Shown piece by piece: positions 33,377-42,060 of a stretch of DNA of 64,000 nt. This stretch comes from Paenisporosarcina quisquiliarum_A (lineage in GTDB: Bacteria; Bacillota; Bacilli; Bacillales_A; Planococcaceae): NCBI RefSeq assembly GCF_043641925.1, contig NZ_JBHZRU010000019.1, positions 9,270 through 73,269 of the forward strand, read 5' to 3'. Below the pieces are notes generated by a model. The model was not told the DNA's origin and did no database searches. It worked only from the letters and a program-made list of their open reading frames with translations. The translations under genes and the position numbers were made by a program. The first letter of the stretch is position 1, and each line of letters begins with the position of its first letter.

Positions 33377-36247
33377 TCATTTTGGTTTAATTCTGTTGCA
33401 ATAGAATCGCATATCACACTCACGACAAACAGAATAATTTGTCGTTCGTTGACTAAATTCTTTTTTTTCAATCTTATGAACCACATCCGTGAATTCCTCA
33501 ATCATCTTATCGATTTGTTGGTTATCTTTTTCAAATTCTATAATCGGGTTTTCGTAAGCGCTTGGATAGTAGAGCTTTAATTTTGAAACAGTGACATTTT
33601 CCTTATCTTCGACAAGCCTTGCGTAGACTTGAAGTTGTTTCTCATAGTTGATGAGCAATTCATCACCTGGTTCAGGTTTATTCCCAGTTTTAAAGTCCAC
33701 AATTTCCACAGTATCGCCTTTTCCTTTAATCATATCAACCTGACCATTCAAGATGAAATCCTTCATAGGATAGCTTAACTGTACTTCAGCTTTCCTGATA
33801 TTTTTCCAAAGGTCTTCAGAATTTTCAAAGTAATTTTTGACATGCTTAAGTGCGGCATTTCTTGAACTCGGTGCTAGATAACTATGTTCACTCAGCACAA
33901 GGCTCTGGTAGTTGTTATTAAACCAAGTTTCAAGATTACTAGGGATAGATACTACTTCATCCCGAAGTATCGCATCATGAATATCCTCAATTGTCTGATG
34001 CACTAGAGATCCAAAAAGTGTAGAACCGACACGTATCTCAGAGAACCCTAGTTCACGAAACATTTTATATTCAATTGAGCACCTTTCATATTTAGAAATG
34101 TCAGATGTGAAAGCGTAAGACTGCTTCAAATCTGATGCCTTAACTGGTTTAAAATCAAACTCTTCAAATGAGTAGTGATGTTCATAATAGTCTTCTAGGT
34201 CATTAAAAGCTTTCTTAAACATTGTACCCGGCATCGGCCAAGCGCCACGTGCACGAATTGGTGTAGTAAGAATAAGTAATTCTTCTGCCCGTGAGTACGC
34301 GACATAATAACGTCTCCAGAAGTCAAAAAACTTAATCCTATCAGTTGGCTCAAACGATTTACGATGAGAATAAGCATCGTATACTTGTTCTAGAATTCCT
34401 TGATTGTCATCTGCTGGCCTATCATATAGAGAATCAGTGAAAACGATTGGAAACTCCATGCCTTTAGATTGATGAATCGTCATAAATGAAACGCAACCAC
34501 TCGGAGCATATTCTGATTCATCTTGGTATTCTTCAATGCCACCACCACCATGATTGCTTCCAAAAAGGAATCTAAAATACGTTTCAAATAGCTTAGAAAC
34601 GATCTGATCCTTCTTAACATCAGAGATGACATCAACATTTTCACTCGCTTCATATTTTGCAAGTACGTTTGTTAAAATGGCGAGATTTCGTATTGCCCTT
34701 TGATCAGCTACCCCGGAGGCCAAATCAGTATCAATAATCTTTCGGAAGTAATTGAAGCTAAACAGTTGATACAACAGTTGTGTGAATGCGTAATCCGTGT
34801 TTCCAACAAGTTTATCCAGCTCATCTTCTCTATAACTAACCCAATCTTCTAAATCTTGATCATCATCCATTAGTTGCTCGGCAAAGTCCAAGCACCGGTC
34901 ATAATAATCAGTTAACTTTTCAAGATATTCTTCAGGTCTATCAACTAACTCATCCGAATAGTCACCAAAAATTGAAAGCAATAAACCAATCGACGCCATT
35001 ATTTCTTCACGCTCGAAGAACATTTTTGACCTTGGAGAATAAACTGGAATTCCTTTGCCTTCAAGGTAGTTCGCAAGTTCCTGAGTCTCTTTCTTCGTCA
35101 CAGAACGGAATAAAAAAGCAATCTGATTATAGTTACTTATGTATCCTTTATCTGATAGCATCTTGATGAATTTATAAATTCTTTCATGCCACTGTTCAGT
35201 CGACTCTCCGGCAATTTTTATTACAGGGGGTGTCAACTCTTTGTGGTTTTTCCCAGGACTAGGTAAAATTGTTTTATCAATTCGAAACTCATCCCACGGA
35301 AAGTGAGTCTCTGAATACTCCTTCATCCACCTATTATAGAACTCGATTATCTCAGGGGCCGAACGGTAATTGATAGAAAGGTGGATAACGCTGCACTCAC
35401 CTTTTTTAAATTTATTTTCAAACTCCAGTATATTTCGAATCGTAGCGCCTCGAAAACGATACATTGATTGGTCATCGTCACCAACCACACATATATTATT
35501 TGTTTTAGATAGTAAAAAGATCAATTGTTCTTGAATTGAATTGGTATCTTGATACTCATCAATCATCATATATTGAAAAATGTCTTGATATTTTTTCAGA
35601 ATTTCCGGATTTTCACTGAGTAACTGATAGGCAGTCAGCTGAATCGTCGCAAAATCCAGTCTATTTTTCTCTTGCAATAGTTCATCGTATTTTTGTTTGA
35701 TTTCACCTAAAGCAACTATTTGTGGATTTGGATCCGTAAGTAATCGCTCAGGGTTTATTTTTTCTTCCGATAAGCCGTTAACTAGATTTGCTATTTTACT
35801 GACATTTCTCCATACACCTGAGGTTTCACTGATTAGATCATTAAAGTGTGGCAAATGTCTAAAATCATAATAATATCGCTGGTAGATGAAGTACTTTTGG
35901 TCAAAATCATCCATTAAAGTGAAGTTTTTCTTCAAAGTCGGGATAAACGCTAAGTTATCCCTTACAATTCTTAGACAAATTGAGTGGAAAGTTCCAATAT
36001 AAACATCATTCAAATCAAAGTCAGGAATTACAGATGAAATACGCGTAACGATTTCCTTTGCCGCTTTTTCCGTAAAAGTAGCCATTAAGATATTCTCTGG
36101 TTTGACGCGATGATTATTCACCATATTGGCATATCGTTTAACTAGCGTGGCCGTCTTACCTGTACCGGGTCCGGCCGAAATCAATACTGGTCCATCTATC
36201 GTATCAATTGCCTTTTGTTGGTCACTGTTAGGAGTTACTTTTGCCAT
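33377..36247 (-). CDS. UvrD/AddA-like helicase with C-terminal Cas4-like nuclease
   Basis: The 956-residue protein is an SF1A helicase: ISAGPGTGKTATL (Walker A, about 28), MMIDEYQDTN (motif II), VVGDDDQSMYRFRGA, LSINYRSAPEII, IHQSKGMEFPIVF and YVAYSRAEELLILT. The last 250 residues are a PD-(D/E)xK domain with NGQVDMIKG and VEIVDFKTGNKP, and end with a Cys cluster CRECDMRFYC. With an upstream Cys this recalls the iron-sulfur cluster of AddB/Cas4 nucleases. It is the first gene of the operon, 19 bp before mod. A dedicated helicase-nuclease is not a required part of type III restriction, so it may degrade cleaved DNA or act as a linked defence gene. Confidence 0.88.
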   Translation of the reverse strand: MAKVTPNSDQQKAIDTIDGPVLISAGPGTGKTATLVKRYANMVNNHRVKPENILMATFTEKAAKEIVTRISSVIPDFDLNDVYIGTFHSICLRIVRDNLAFIPTLKKNFTLMDDFDQKYFIYQRYYYDFRHLPHFNDLISETSGVWRNVSKIANLVNGLSEEKINPERLLTDPNPQIVALGEIKQKYDELLQEKNRLDFATIQLTAYQLLSENPEILKKYQDIFQYMMIDEYQDTNSIQEQLIFLLSKTNNICVVGDDDQSMYRFRGATIRNILEFENKFKKGECSVIHLSINYRSAPEIIEFYNRWMKEYSETHFPWDEFRIDKTILPSPGKNHKELTPPVIKIAGESTEQWHERIYKFIKMLSDKGYISNYNQIAFLFRSVTKKETQELANYLEGKGIPVYSPRSKMFFEREEIMASIGLLLSIFGDYSDELVDRPEEYLEKLTDYYDRCLDFAEQLMDDDQDLEDWVSYREDELDKLVGNTDYAFTQLLYQLFSFNYFRKIIDTDLASGVADQRAIRNLAILTNVLAKYEASENVDVISDVKKDQIVSKLFETYFRFLFGSNHGGGGIEEYQDESEYAPSGCVSFMTIHQSKGMEFPIVFTDSLYDRPADDNQGILEQVYDAYSHRKSFEPTDRIKFFDFWRRYYVAYSRAEELLILTTPIRARGAWPMPGTMFKKAFNDLEDYYEHHYSFEEFDFKPVKASDLKQSYAFTSDISKYERCSIEYKMFRELGFSEIRVGSTLFGSLVHQTIEDIHDAILRDEVVSIPSNLETWFNNNYQSLVLSEHSYLAPSSRNAALKHVKNYFENSEDLWKNIRKAEVQLSYPMKDFILNGQVDMIKGKGDTVEIVDFKTGNKPEPGDELLINYEKQLQVYARLVEDKENVTVSKLKLYYPSAYENPIIEFEKDNQQIDKMIEEFTDVVHKIEKKEFSQRTTNYSVCRECDMRFYCNRIKPK

Positions 36248-36680
36248 AACAACATCTTCTCCAATTTATTATTTAGTCTTTTATAATTGATACTTCGTCG
36301 CCGATGTCCTCCCTCAGATTAAGACATCACAAGTTACTCAATGGACACAGACTTATTTTCTACCATTTTTGCGAGGACGATGCTACCTACTTTCGCAGCG
36401 TCTTACAATTCATTTTTACTCATGTTTTTATCGATAATTAGAGTTCCATCACCCTACTCTATCTGCCATTTTCCCAAAATTTCTTTTCAAAACCTAATTC
36501 TACTGTTACCGTGTTGTTTCCTCTGTGTGCTATATCTTACATGTGCTTATTATATCAGTTAATTTGAACTAAGAACCCTCCGATAACAAATTACACCATT
36601 TTTAACAGTTACATTCATACTCTATGTAAGGGTAATTCGGTATTGTCACAACCTATTTTGATACGAAGATATTGAAAAAT
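36248..36680. other. Promoter region of the type III operon; no gene seen
   Basis: The region lies between the helicase-nuclease start and the terminator of the Excalibur gene. A plus-strand 73-codon frame here is Leu/Phe/Ser-rich with no ribosome binding site and no family features. It is best read as noncoding. Confidence 0.45.
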
Positions 36681-36716
36681 AATAACAGCACAGTTTATTA
36701 AACTGTGCTGTTATTA
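36681..36716 (-). terminator. Very strong perfect hairpin terminator
   Basis: AATAACAGCACAGTTT pairs perfectly over 16 bp around a three-base loop, and the minus-strand tail is ATTTTTC. It ends the Excalibur-protein transcript. Confidence 0.85.
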
Positions 36717-36780
36717 TTTCGGGTGTAATATAAGCACACGTTAACAAAATATATAAAAGCTGTGTGCTTACCTACTAGTT

Positions 36781-37248
36781 TCAATCTCCGTACCATGGTT
36801 CACAACCTACTCCATCCCCATCTCGGTCAAGTCCAGGATGGTAGCCTGGGTCATCTTCGTATACAGGCTCAGCTCCATATTCCCTTGCTTCGTCACAGTT
36901 TTGGTAAAATACAGGAACTCCCCGGTCATTTCCATGTACAGGTTCTATCTCTCCACCAAACAATGGAACTAACAAAATGATTAATACTCCTGCCCACTGT
37001 GCTACGAGTGAACCCAAAGTCATGGCAATTATATCATCTCCTTTAAAGCTTGGATCTTCCATTACTTCAGAGAGTAGATAGTACCAATAGCCGAAATAAA
37101 CGACCACGCTTACCAAAATGCTTACAATTAACTGTAGGAAGTTGGAGTGAACGTCCCCCACTATCCCAGTTTCAAAACCAATGTTGCACAGGGCTGAAGC
37201 AATACATGCTGCCCAAAATGATTGCATTGAAAAATCTGGTCTTTTCAT
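36781..37248 (-). CDS. Membrane-anchored Excalibur calcium-binding protein
   Basis: The 155-residue protein has two or three hydrophobic segments (about 10-30, 38-60 and 80-103) and then an extracellular Excalibur domain: CDEAREYGAEPVY with DRDGDGVGCE at the end. The Asp-x-Asp-x-Asp-Gly loop should bind calcium, and the two cysteines can form the usual disulfide. Excalibur domains often end surface nucleases, but no nuclease is present here. AGAGGAGAAAAAATATAA precedes the ATG, which begins right after the stop codon of the decayed upstream frame (37249-37512), so the two form one operon. Confidence 0.8.
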   Translation of the reverse strand: MKRPDFSMQSFWAACIASALCNIGFETGIVGDVHSNFLQLIVSILVSVVVYFGYWYYLLSEVMEDPSFKGDDIIAMTLGSLVAQWAGVLIILLVPLFGGEIEPVHGNDRGVPVFYQNCDEAREYGAEPVYEDDPGYHPGLDRDGDGVGCEPWYGD

Positions 37249-37512
37249 TTATATTTTTTCTCCTCTGTTAGTCCAACTGGTCCATTTAATTTCTCTTTTT
37301 CGTTTGAAATCAATATATCGTTCAAGAGCAAGGACATAATGATTTTTTTAATTAGGAAATTCTTTTTCAACAGCTGCTTTCAAAATAGGAGTCATCTCAT
37401 TTTCCTCCTTATAAATACCTCTATTGACAATTCTGTTGAAAGGACCGACATAGTCTTTGGCAGAACTTTCACTTAAACAATATTCCTGTATTAAAAAGTC
37501 CATAAATTTCAT
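37249..37512 (-). pseudogene. Small gene with an in-frame stop codon, upstream of the Excalibur gene
   Basis: An 86-codon frame starts at 37510-37512 after AAGGGGATAGC and reads MKFMDFLIQEYCLSE onward to EFPN, then a single TAA at 37348-37350. It continues in the same frame as KNHYVLALERYIDFKRKREIK to a natural end that abuts the next ATG. The two halves look like one small helical domain resembling the SAM-like N-terminal part found on some integrases or HNH proteins, by weak resemblance. A Ser codon (TCA) to TAA change would explain the break. It could also be a 54-residue functional product. Confidence 0.55.
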
Positions 37513-37992
37513 CTAGCTATCCCCTTTAATTTCTTCCACGTTTCTCATAATCAGCTTTCCGTTAAACAAAAACAAGTCACTGCCCTATACAAAACGCCTA
37601 TCGTATATTTGATAGATACTACAATCTACATCCTTCAATCCTATTAAAGATTTTACCAATATAAGTAATGTTACCCGCCTTATTATAACTAGTTCGACAT
37701 TCTTTCGTTTATTACCTGTTTAATTGTATGGAGGTGTTTTGAATCGAATGTAACGTTTTCCTATAAGTGTTACATTCAATTGAAATCTACAGCACATTTA
37801 TCTATCTTTAAACCAGTTCCATCAGTAGAACTCACTTCAAAATCATTAATTAAGACATTCTCCTAATGTCTCAACTTATTGACATTGAAGATTAATACGC
37901 TACTACTTTCCCGAAAAACCTCCTACATTTGTTGATGTAACCTTTGAAGAACGATTGATTAAAGTTTCACGAGAATCTTCTTTTCTATAAAC

Positions 37993-38035
37993 AAACCTCG
38001 TATTTTGAACAAAGTTTGATCAAAATACGAGGTTT
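37993..38035. terminator. Long perfect-stem hairpin
   Basis: AAACCTCGTATTTTG pairs perfectly (15 bp) with CAAAATACGAGGTTT. No gene ends close to it, so it may be the leftover terminator of a lost gene. Confidence 0.6.
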
Positions 38036-38102
38036 TACCAGTTCACTTCTATTCATTTTAATAAAAAGATTAATTATTTCGGGAAGCGAATATTTAACTC
38101 AA

Positions 38103-38113
38103 GCACCCGTTAG
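38103..38113 (-). repeat. Half-copy of the dispersed CTAACGGGTGC repeat
   Basis: CTAACGGGTGC on the minus strand, downstream of the 66-residue membrane-protein gene. See the fuller copies at 38494-38646, 41300-41371 and 41982-42060. Confidence 0.5.
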
Positions 38114-38267
38114 CCATTCATGTAGCAAAAATAATAGCTACACCACAGACCATGAAAGAATATTACGTTCTTTCATGGGAGTTGAAGAACAATAGGCTGA
38201 ATTGAACTCCACGTTCCTATTGTTCAGGACAAAAACCTGATATGTCTCCTATGGGACAGCGGCAACA

Positions 38268-38468
38268 TTACAACTTTTCCTTTAATAAGTCCGCTATATA
38301 AAAGAGAATGGAGATTAAAACTGAAAGTAAGATAACAATGATGGTCCCAAAAATATAAAGCGGTGGTTCATAAGGAATGTCACTTGAAAAGAAACTTCCT
38401 AAAGCCAAAAACAAGAAAAAACTAACCATAATAATTAAGATAACGATACTTATATATTTCCCCAACAT
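38268..38468 (-). CDS. Small two-helix membrane protein
   Basis: The 66-residue product has two hydrophobic helices (about 5-27 and 36-58) joined by a short polar loop (SSDIPYEPP), ending DLLKEKL. It would sit in the cytoplasmic membrane. ACGGGGTGTGA precedes the ATG. It lies between two copies of the dispersed repeat. No family or function recognised; small membrane proteins of this kind can be immunity or toxin-like factors, but nothing here shows that. Confidence 0.65.
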   Translation of the reverse strand: MLGKYISIVILIIMVSFFLFLALGSFFSSDIPYEPPLYIFGTIIVILLSVLISILFYIADLLKEKL

Positions 38469-38493
38469 TCACACCCCGTTTCAAGTTTTCTTC

Positions 38494-38646
38494 TACTAAC
38501 CTGCGTTAGTTTAAGTGTCCTCTCGCAATGAACAATTACCTATATTTTACCATATATATTAAGCAGCTACTCAAAAAACTTTGGTTCAATAAAAAGAGAG
38601 TTGCCTAAGCAACCCTATGATCTTTACTAAGCACCCGTTAGTTCAC
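38494..38646 (-). repeat. Dispersed intergenic repeat, copy 1
   Basis: Read on the minus strand it goes ACTAACGGGTGC, then a small hairpin (GGTTGC with GCAACT) running into TTTTT, a spacer, then ACTAACGCAGGTTAG. The order matches the copies at 41300-41371 and 41982-42060. Confidence 0.6.
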
Positions 38647-38819
38647 TTATTTGTTTTTCCTCGAAACAAGCCTTCTTCATAAACGCCATCTTTCCAATAA
38701 ATATTTACTTCATTATCATAGGCTTCAATTTTAAGAGGGTCTGGCTTACCACTGTCAGCTATTTCTAAAGCATCAAATGTTGCATACCATATTCTTTTCC
38801 CTTCGTTTGTTTCAATAGC
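38643..38819 (-). pseudogene. 3' fragment of an unknown gene, cut at the topB fragment
   Basis: The last 58 codons of a minus-strand gene read cleanly (IWYATFDALEIADSGKP, later NEVNIYWKDGVYEEGLF) to a TGA at 38643. Upstream the frame runs straight into topB-derived sequence on the opposite strand at about 38819, with no start codon or ribosome binding site, so the 5' part has been lost. Family unknown. Confidence 0.55.
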
Positions 38820-39151
38820 TGTCCGGATTGTGGTAAACCCATGCTAGAAGTAAATGGTAAAAATGTCAGGATCGTGAGTGTGGTCACCGTAAAAATGTCG
38901 CAAGAGTTCCAAATGCTCAATGTCCACAATGCTAGAAAAAACTTGAGCTTCGAGGTTAGGGTGAGGGACAAATCTTCACTTGTAAATGTGGCTATCGTGA
39001 AAAACTATCCTCCTTCGAACGCGGGAAAAAAGGGCAAACAAAAAACGTCTCTAAACAAGACGTTTCGAGATATATGAAGCAACAAGATAAGCAGGAAGAG
39101 CCAGTTAACAACTCATTAGCAGAAGCATTGAAAAAGCTTAATCTAAATTAA
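38820..39151 (+). pseudogene. topB: DNA topoisomerase III (topB) C-terminal remnant
   Basis: Spread over two frames plus one internal stop, the plus strand encodes the zinc-finger tail of TopB. CPDCGKPMLEVNGKN comes first, then after a shift CQDRECGHRKNVARV and NAQCPQC, then KKLELRG, a TAG, and FTCKCGYREKLSSFERG. The tail SRYMKQQDKQEEPVNNSLAE ends with ALKKLNLN. These are the Cys4 motifs and C-terminus of Bacillus-type topoisomerase III. Only about 110 of roughly 720 residues remain. It is a genomic scar left by rearrangement. Confidence 0.88.
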
Positions 39152-39165
39152 TAATCTTCGGAATT

Positions 39166-39200
39166 ATATTAAGCCGATTTTAGATGAATCGGCTTAATAT
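39166..39200. terminator. Terminator after the topB remnant
   Basis: ATATTAAGCCGATT pairs perfectly over 14 bp with AATCGGCTTAATAT. It is probably the former topB terminator and now also faces the end of the 39225-39974 gene. Confidence 0.75.
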
Positions 39201-39224
39201 TCTCATTAAAACTAGTTCTAAGAA

Positions 39225-39974
39225 CTACTCATTCATTTCTAATATTTTTTCTGCTAATTTAGGTTCTAATATATTTATTGTAAACTGAGTTACTAAATTT
39301 ATGAATCCATCAAGCTGGTGAGAGAGCGCTGGTTCATTAGGATTATTCATATAATTATTAAAACTATTCTTATCACTGTAACCACTTCTGATTTCAGAAA
39401 TAAAATCCCCAAGTTGCTTATTGAACTTATTCACATGTAAAGAAGTATCTTCTACATATAACGATAATCTACTCATTTTAAAACTAGCTTTAGTAAAAAT
39501 ATGAATCCACTCATAAAATTCCGTTTTGAGTTTTTTTATCTCATCTTTGTAAATCAATTCTTCTTCCTTTGTATATACATCGGTTCCACCATATAATATA
39601 TGGCTATAAGTAATATATCTTGTAAAATCGTTTGTACATTTAGTTACTGAATCCATGGTCTCCTCGATTAGCTCATAAAATTCTTCGATTTTTTCCACCT
39701 GATTATGAAAATGATATTGTTTCATCTCCCTTTTTAAAGCATTATTATGTTCTTCTCTTATAGAATCCAATTGAATTTTACGTTGTTCTTTCACCTGTAT
39801 ATTGGTTACTAAATATACTATGGCTGCACCAATTAATGCACCCAAATAACTCCCCCAGAAAGCAATCCAGGAATCAGTGGATCCCTTAGCAAAACTAAAG
39901 AAAGAAAGATTAATTAAAAAGGACATTAATATGGGCGGTATTAATAGTGATATAAGTATAGTTATTTTTTTCAT
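39225..39974 (-). CDS. Membrane protein with long cytoplasmic helical domain
   Basis: From the ATG at 39972-39974 the protein has 249 residues: two hydrophobic helices in the first 65 residues (ITILISLLIPPILMSFLI, and the AFWGSYLGALIGAAIVYLV region), then a coiled-coil segment (about 65-110) and a helical domain. The pattern of two N-terminal helices, the SYLGALIGA motif and a coiled coil recalls small membrane proteins found in defence and mobile regions. I do not recognise a named family. A GGAAG about ten bases before the ATG favours this start over the one 57 bases upstream. Confidence 0.65.
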   Translation of the reverse strand: MKKITILISLLIPPILMSFLINLSFFSFAKGSTDSWIAFWGSYLGALIGAAIVYLVTNIQVKEQRKIQLDSIREEHNNALKREMKQYHFHNQVEKIEEFYELIEETMDSVTKCTNDFTRYITYSHILYGGTDVYTKEEELIYKDEIKKLKTEFYEWIHIFTKASFKMSRLSLYVEDTSLHVNKFNKQLGDFISEIRSGYSDKNSFNNYMNNPNEPALSHQLDGFINLVTQFTINILEPKLAEKILEMNE

Positions 39975-40031
39975 TCCGCAAACACTTCCAATCATAAAGG
40001 TATATTGCTGTACCACCTTCAAAAAAAACAT

Positions 40032-40213
40032 TTAAGTAAATATACTTTTGTAGAGATATTTCTTACTGTAGGAAATTCCTTTTCAAGAAAAATTCCTATC
40101 TGGTCTAAAGATATTAATTGGTACTCATTAGGTCTCAGTATTCGGCTATTAAAACTCCCTATAGTTGAATAACAACTTATCCTTCAACCATTTTTAAATA
40201 ATTGTTTATATAA
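40032..40213. other. Short intergenic region
   Basis: AT-rich, no gene, and no copy of the dispersed repeat, unlike neighbouring intergenic regions. Confidence 0.4.
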
Positions 40214-41146
40214 TTACGGAATATGTATATAAAATCCTTGGTCTGTCATTACAGGGTATATCCCAAACGCATTCCATGTTTTTTCCACTACAACCGATAC
40301 CGGTTCAAAATCAGACATTCTAGTCCACTTCGGATAAGTATTGTATATCTCAGCCAATGCATCCCAAAGGTTTTTCCAAGAGTCCCCAAAATAACTTTCC
40401 TTAAACAATTCATCTTTTAGGCTAACGACCATATCCTCCGGCAGCCACTTTGAACCGTGGATGTTCCCTATGACCGTAGCAGCCATTTTAATAAGAAAAT
40501 AAACACTTTCCTCAAATTGGGGGAAAAATTTCCCCATATCACCATGGAACCGATATTGCATGATTTCCTTTCTAATCTTTTCTTTTGTATCCTCAACCAC
40601 ATCTACTAAAAACGGAATCAAAAGGTCTGAATCCTCCGGTAATGTCGGGGCAGATGTCCGGAGGGCAAAATATTCAGACCAGGCCCCCCATGCGTGATCA
40701 TATAGCCGGGTGGATAGTTCAGTATCACCCAAGAGCTGAGATTCAGCGCTGAATATATTCATCTTATTGAAATCATCATGTACATGGCAAAGCTCGTGGT
40801 GGATGGTATTAATAGAAAATTGCTGTGTTTCTTCTCCATATAATCCACCAACAATATGCTTGTCCAAGAATATGGTGCATCGTTTTTTACCATTAACCTT
40901 GTAATCCAACACCTTAGCGTAAGCCTTCGCGTGTTCATTATGAGTAAAACCCTCTAAAAGATGATGTTTCCTTTGAAATAAGATTAATTCCTTTTCGAAA
41001 TCATCAGGTACGACAAAGCTCTCAAGCAAGGACAAATCCAGCTGTGAAAGCTCTTGGAGTTGCAATATTAGAGTTTTTAGCCTCTCTTTTAACTGTTGGA
41101 TTCCTTCTTCATTTATTTCAAAGAACTTATTAATAACAATTTCCAT
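40214..41146 (-). CDS. Putative zinc metallopeptidase-like protein (HExxH)
   Basis: The 310-residue protein is soluble, with a HExxH zinc-binding motif in TIHHELCHVHDDFNK at about 114-128. A downstream acidic helix (WGAWSEYFALRT, about 153-164) supplies a Glu that could be the third ligand, as in gluzincin-type enzymes. The N-terminus is a coiled-coil-like helix. No signal peptide is visible, so it acts in the cytoplasm. No family name fits securely. The gene stands alone, with a dispersed repeat in the intergenic space upstream of it. Confidence 0.65.
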   Translation of the reverse strand: MEIVINKFFEINEEGIQQLKERLKTLILQLQELSQLDLSLLESFVVPDDFEKELILFQRKHHLLEGFTHNEHAKAYAKVLDYKVNGKKRCTIFLDKHIVGGLYGEETQQFSINTIHHELCHVHDDFNKMNIFSAESQLLGDTELSTRLYDHAWGAWSEYFALRTSAPTLPEDSDLLIPFLVDVVEDTKEKIRKEIMQYRFHGDMGKFFPQFEESVYFLIKMAATVIGNIHGSKWLPEDMVVSLKDELFKESYFGDSWKNLWDALAEIYNTYPKWTRMSDFEPVSVVVEKTWNAFGIYPVMTDQGFYIHIP

Positions 41147-41299
41147 TAGATCATCCCCCCTGAAACTAATTTTACAATATTTTATAAGGACGGTTAATTT
41201 TAAACAGTCTGTTGTAACCAGAAATATATGTGAATTAATTTCAAAAGCCTTTTTTTACTTCAGATAAGAAAAGAGTTCCTAAATATTCTAAACTTCTTC

Positions 41300-41371
41300 T
41301 ACTAACCTGCTGCGTTAGTTCAACAAGCATATGGCTTTACCTCTAATTGAAGTAAAACACACGTTAGTTCA
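41300..41371 (-). repeat. Dispersed intergenic repeat, copy 2
   Basis: On the minus strand: AACTAACGTGTG, a hairpin (TTTTAC with GGTAAA), then TTGAACTAACGCAGCAGGTTAG. Its first bases overlap the end of the decayed phosphatase gene. Confidence 0.6.
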
Positions 41372-41943
41372 ACAACTAATTTCAAAGTATCCAGTTTCGT
41401 GGGGAAAATCACTTCGGGATAAACTTTGACCTAAAATCAATTGACGATAAGAAGTGATTGTCCCATCGTGAGAAACAATATAAATTTTTTCGTTTTTGAC
41501 AGTTTACAGACCTCAATAAACTCTTCTGCAATTTTCACAAATTCACTATCCGAAATAACGTTGATACCTGAAGACCAAAAATCAAGAGAAGCATTCATAT
41601 CAATTTCGAAAGTAGGATAATCTTTTATTATTATTTCTAAATCCATTGTTTCATCACAAGGCAATGTCTTTTTGCGTGGAAGAATAGGAAACATTCGTGG
41701 AGAGACAAATGGACTTACAATCTTACGACAATCTATAGTCTCACTCCAAATAAATGCTGTTTGAAGCGATCTTCTAATAAGACTTATAAAAACAATTTCA
41801 GTATTAGTTAAAGGGAATTTATTTCTTAACAATTCCGCTTGTTTCACCCCATTAGGCTTTAATGAAGGGTCTTTTAATTGTAAACTTCTTGGTACATCCA
41901 TAGTATGTTCTCCTTGACCGTGACGAATAAATACCAACTCCAT
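41369..41943 (-). pseudogene. Histidine phosphatase family gene with a frameshift
   Basis: The N-terminal RHGQGEHT (phosphohistidine RHG motif) begins a phosphoglycerate-mutase-like fold. The frame turns to nonsense after about residue 150 and stops at 41437. One frame over, the missing part reads KIYIVSHDGTITSYRQLI, which contains the second catalytic His (SHDG), and continues to a TGA at 41369. A one-base slip near 41480-41490, in an A-rich stretch, separates the two. The intact product would be about 190 residues. Without the correction it lacks the second catalytic His and should be inactive. Confidence 0.8.
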
Positions 41944-41981
41944 TTAATCATCCCTTCATAAAGAATTTCTCTTGTTAACTC

Positions 41982-42060
41982 AACTAACCTGCTGCGTTAG
42001 TACAATAAGTTCAACAAAAAATGCGTTAATCCTTCTTGGATCAACGCACCCGTTAGTGTT
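41982..42060 (-). repeat. Dispersed intergenic repeat, copy 3 (with embedded terminator)
   Basis: On the minus strand: ACTAACGGG, then TGCGTTGATCC and GGATTAACGCA forming an 11-bp stem with one mismatch and a TTTTTTG tail, then GTACTAACGCAGCAGGTTAG. The hairpin is a good terminator for the CoiA-like gene upstream. Confidence 0.65.

Larger units (their letters stand above)
37513..38267. other. Gene-free, hairpin-rich region
   Basis: I find no gene. The stretch has several inverted repeats: ATGTAAC with GTTACAT (about 37747-37774), GACATT with AATGTC (about 37855-37871), the 15-bp stem at 37993-38035, CATGAAAGAA with TTCTTTCATG (about 38151-38177) and GAACAATAGG with CCTATTGTTC (about 38187-38224). 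It also has one half-copy of the dispersed CTAACGGGTGC repeat at 38103-38113. Confidence 0.5.

Noticed and set aside
36341..36562. 73-codon plus-strand frame with hydrophobic content
   Set aside because: No ribosome binding site and random Leu/Phe/Ser-rich composition in an AT-rich promoter region.
38103..42060. Integron-type attC sites at the CTAAC..GTTAG repeats
   Set aside because: The ends resemble attC cores, but the bases after GTTAG (T or C) do not fit GTTRRRY, spacing varies widely, and no integron integrase is in the window.
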